Shown: piece by piece, positions 6,489-7,170 of the stretch | Layout of the letters: each line of letters starts with the position of its first letter | How positions within the stretch are numbered: position 1 is the first letter of the stretch | Origin: DAINBT01 sp036732785 | Lineage (GTDB): Bacteria; Planctomycetota; Phycisphaerae; Sedimentisphaerales; SM23-30 | Assembly: GCA_964537505.1 (NCBI GenBank) | Contig: CAZICK010000129.1 | Span: forward strand, 1 to 7,170 | Direction of reading: 5' to 3' | Length of the DNA: 7,170 nucleotides | Program-made: the position numbers and the translations under genes | The notes under the pieces: generated by a model | The model's input: only the letters and a program-made list of their open reading frames with translations | Database searches by the model: none | What the model was told of the DNA's origin: nothing

Positions 6489-6510
6489 GGGAAAACTCCC
6501 CGACTCTAAA
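6482..6510 (+). promoter_or_regulatory. candidate promoter for divergent membrane protein gene
   Basis: Plus-strand TTGTCA (6482-6487, 5/6 match) is followed after 17 bases by TCTAAA (6505-6510, 4/6 match). A start near 6517 would leave about 64 nt of leader before the ATG at 6581. The -35 box overlaps the -35 box of the opposing rpmF promoter, because TTGTCAA reads TTGACAA on the other strand. Confidence 0.45.
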
Positions 6511-6580
6511 TGAGAAAAAGACAATCTATCGCAGAATCATATTGCATTGTCAGTACAAATATGGTAGAAGTGTATTCCTT

Positions 6581-7170
6581 ATGGCCGTTAGAAGACACAA
6601 ACCTGCTTTGATAGAACTAATAAACAAGGGCGATCTGTCCACGCCCACATGGTTTTACGGCCGGAAAAAAGTCAGACTGCAGAAACTGCGAGAGGCCACT
6701 GTCGTAACGGATTCGACCAAAAGTACCCCTCAGGAAGATGGGCAAGAGGTTGATTGCGCTCGGCCCGAGGCTCTCTCCCAATCTTACCGGAAGGCATGGA
6801 TAGGGTTGGCCGATAAAAAACTGTTGTTTTCGATTCCCTGTTGGGCGTTGCCGATAGTGGCTATGGGATTGATATTGGCGTTGCTGATTGCATATCGTCT
6901 GGGCCAGCCTGGCGGCGTTGTAAGCGAGCTAAAGCCCGGACTTGATAGCTCACCCAGTGGTCAACTAAAGGAAGTCCCCGACCAATCGGCGCGCAATGAC
7001 TTCATACCGCCCAAAACCACAAAGACCGAAGGCGTCGGTGGAACGCCCAGCCAAGCAGCGACACCTAAAACCGCCGATGTGGCCCCACCGGTAAACTCCC
7101 CCCCCCCCGCCTCCGGCGGGTCGCGAACCGGCCAGCGGTTGATAATGTGCAGTGACAAGAATAAAAGTAA
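6581..7170 (+). CDS. single-pass membrane protein of unknown function (partial)
   Basis: The frame is open from ATG 6581 to the window edge (196 codons, no stop), so the C-terminus is missing. I do not recognise a named family. Visible parts: a basic N-terminal segment (MAVRRHKPALIELINK, then TWFYGRKKVRLQKLRE), one strongly hydrophobic helix at about 81-107 (LLFSIPCWALPIVAMG onward), and a Pro/Thr/Ser/Gly-rich linker at about 110-182. Positive charges before the helix predict a cytoplasmic N-terminus and an exported C-terminal part. Such a layout is common in SPOR-domain or other cell-wall-associated proteins; LIMCSDKNKS at the edge might begin a small folded domain, but this is a guess. The ribosome binding site is weak (AGAAG about 10 nt upstream). 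An ATG at 6561 is in another frame and soon stops. It is divergent from rpmF. Confidence 0.75.
   Translation, partial: MAVRRHKPALIELINKGDLSTPTWFYGRKKVRLQKLREATVVTDSTKSTPQEDGQEVDCARPEALSQSYRKAWIGLADKKLLFSIPCWALPIVAMGLILALLIAYRLGQPGGVVSELKPGLDSSPSGQLKEVPDQSARNDFIPPKTTKTEGVGGTPSQAATPKTADVAPPVNSPPPASGGSRTGQRLIMCSDKNKS
7098..7120 (+). repeat. C11 tract and adjoining GC palindrome inside the coding region
   Basis: Eleven consecutive C (7098-7108) run into CCCGCC-TCC-GGCGGG (7106-7120), a perfect 6-bp inverted repeat with a 3-base loop. It lies in the linker of the divergent membrane protein and encodes part of a Pro-rich stretch. The arms share the GGCGGG core and 3-base loop of the repeats at 48-64. 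Both other plus-strand frames meet a stop shortly after the tract. Confidence 0.6.

Noticed and set aside
6961..7158. 65-codon minus-strand open frame
   Set aside because: Antisense to the linker of the divergent membrane protein, with no ribosome binding site or recognisable domain.

Overview
This 7.2 kb window is dominated by a housekeeping operon for phospholipid precursor and type II fatty acid synthesis on the minus strand. In transcription order (right to left) it reads rpmF (ribosomal protein L32), plsX, fabH, fabD, fabG, acpP, fabF, followed by a tRNA-Leu(GAG). Every enzyme keeps the active-site residues I could check, and no gene looks broken. A truncated, divergently transcribed gene for an unidentified single-pass membrane protein starts on the plus strand at 6581 and runs off the right edge.

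Layout. 1-214: non-coding DNA with two GC-rich hairpins and a short direct repeat resembling dispersed REP-type elements. 215-298: tRNA-Leu(GAG), minus strand. 347-6354: the rpmF-plsX-fab operon. 6355-6580: divergent control region with face-to-face promoter candidates sharing one -35 sequence, plus a structured rpmF leader. 6581-7170: the membrane protein gene, with a run of 11 C residues next to a small GC-rich palindrome in its linker.

How the genes work together. PlsX makes acyl-phosphate from acyl-ACP for phospholipid synthesis. FabD loads malonate onto ACP. FabH performs the first condensation with an acyl-CoA primer. FabF elongates and FabG reduces the ketoacyl-ACP. ACP carries all intermediates. 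The dehydratase (FabZ/FabA) and enoyl reductase (FabI/K/L/V) are not in the window. Within the operon, acpP has its own good sigma70-type promoter and a strong ribosome binding site on a GTG start, as expected for a carrier protein needed in excess. fabD and fabH appear to start at TTG.

Organism. This is a bacterium of moderate GC content, probably Gram-negative and possibly uncultured. The rpmF-plsX-fab order without an adjacent yceD/DUF177 gene, the GLSLGEY/GAFH form of FabD, the short GC-rich repeats and the N-terminus of the divergent protein (MAVRRHKPALIELINK) make me think of Planctomycetota (Phycisphaerae-like) or a similar candidate phylum. This is an impression from memory and not proven.

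I do not see a clearly new multi-gene system. The points most worth checking are the possible attenuator in the rpmF leader, the shared -35 divergent promoters, the C-tract in the unknown membrane protein and the palindrome upstream of acpP.
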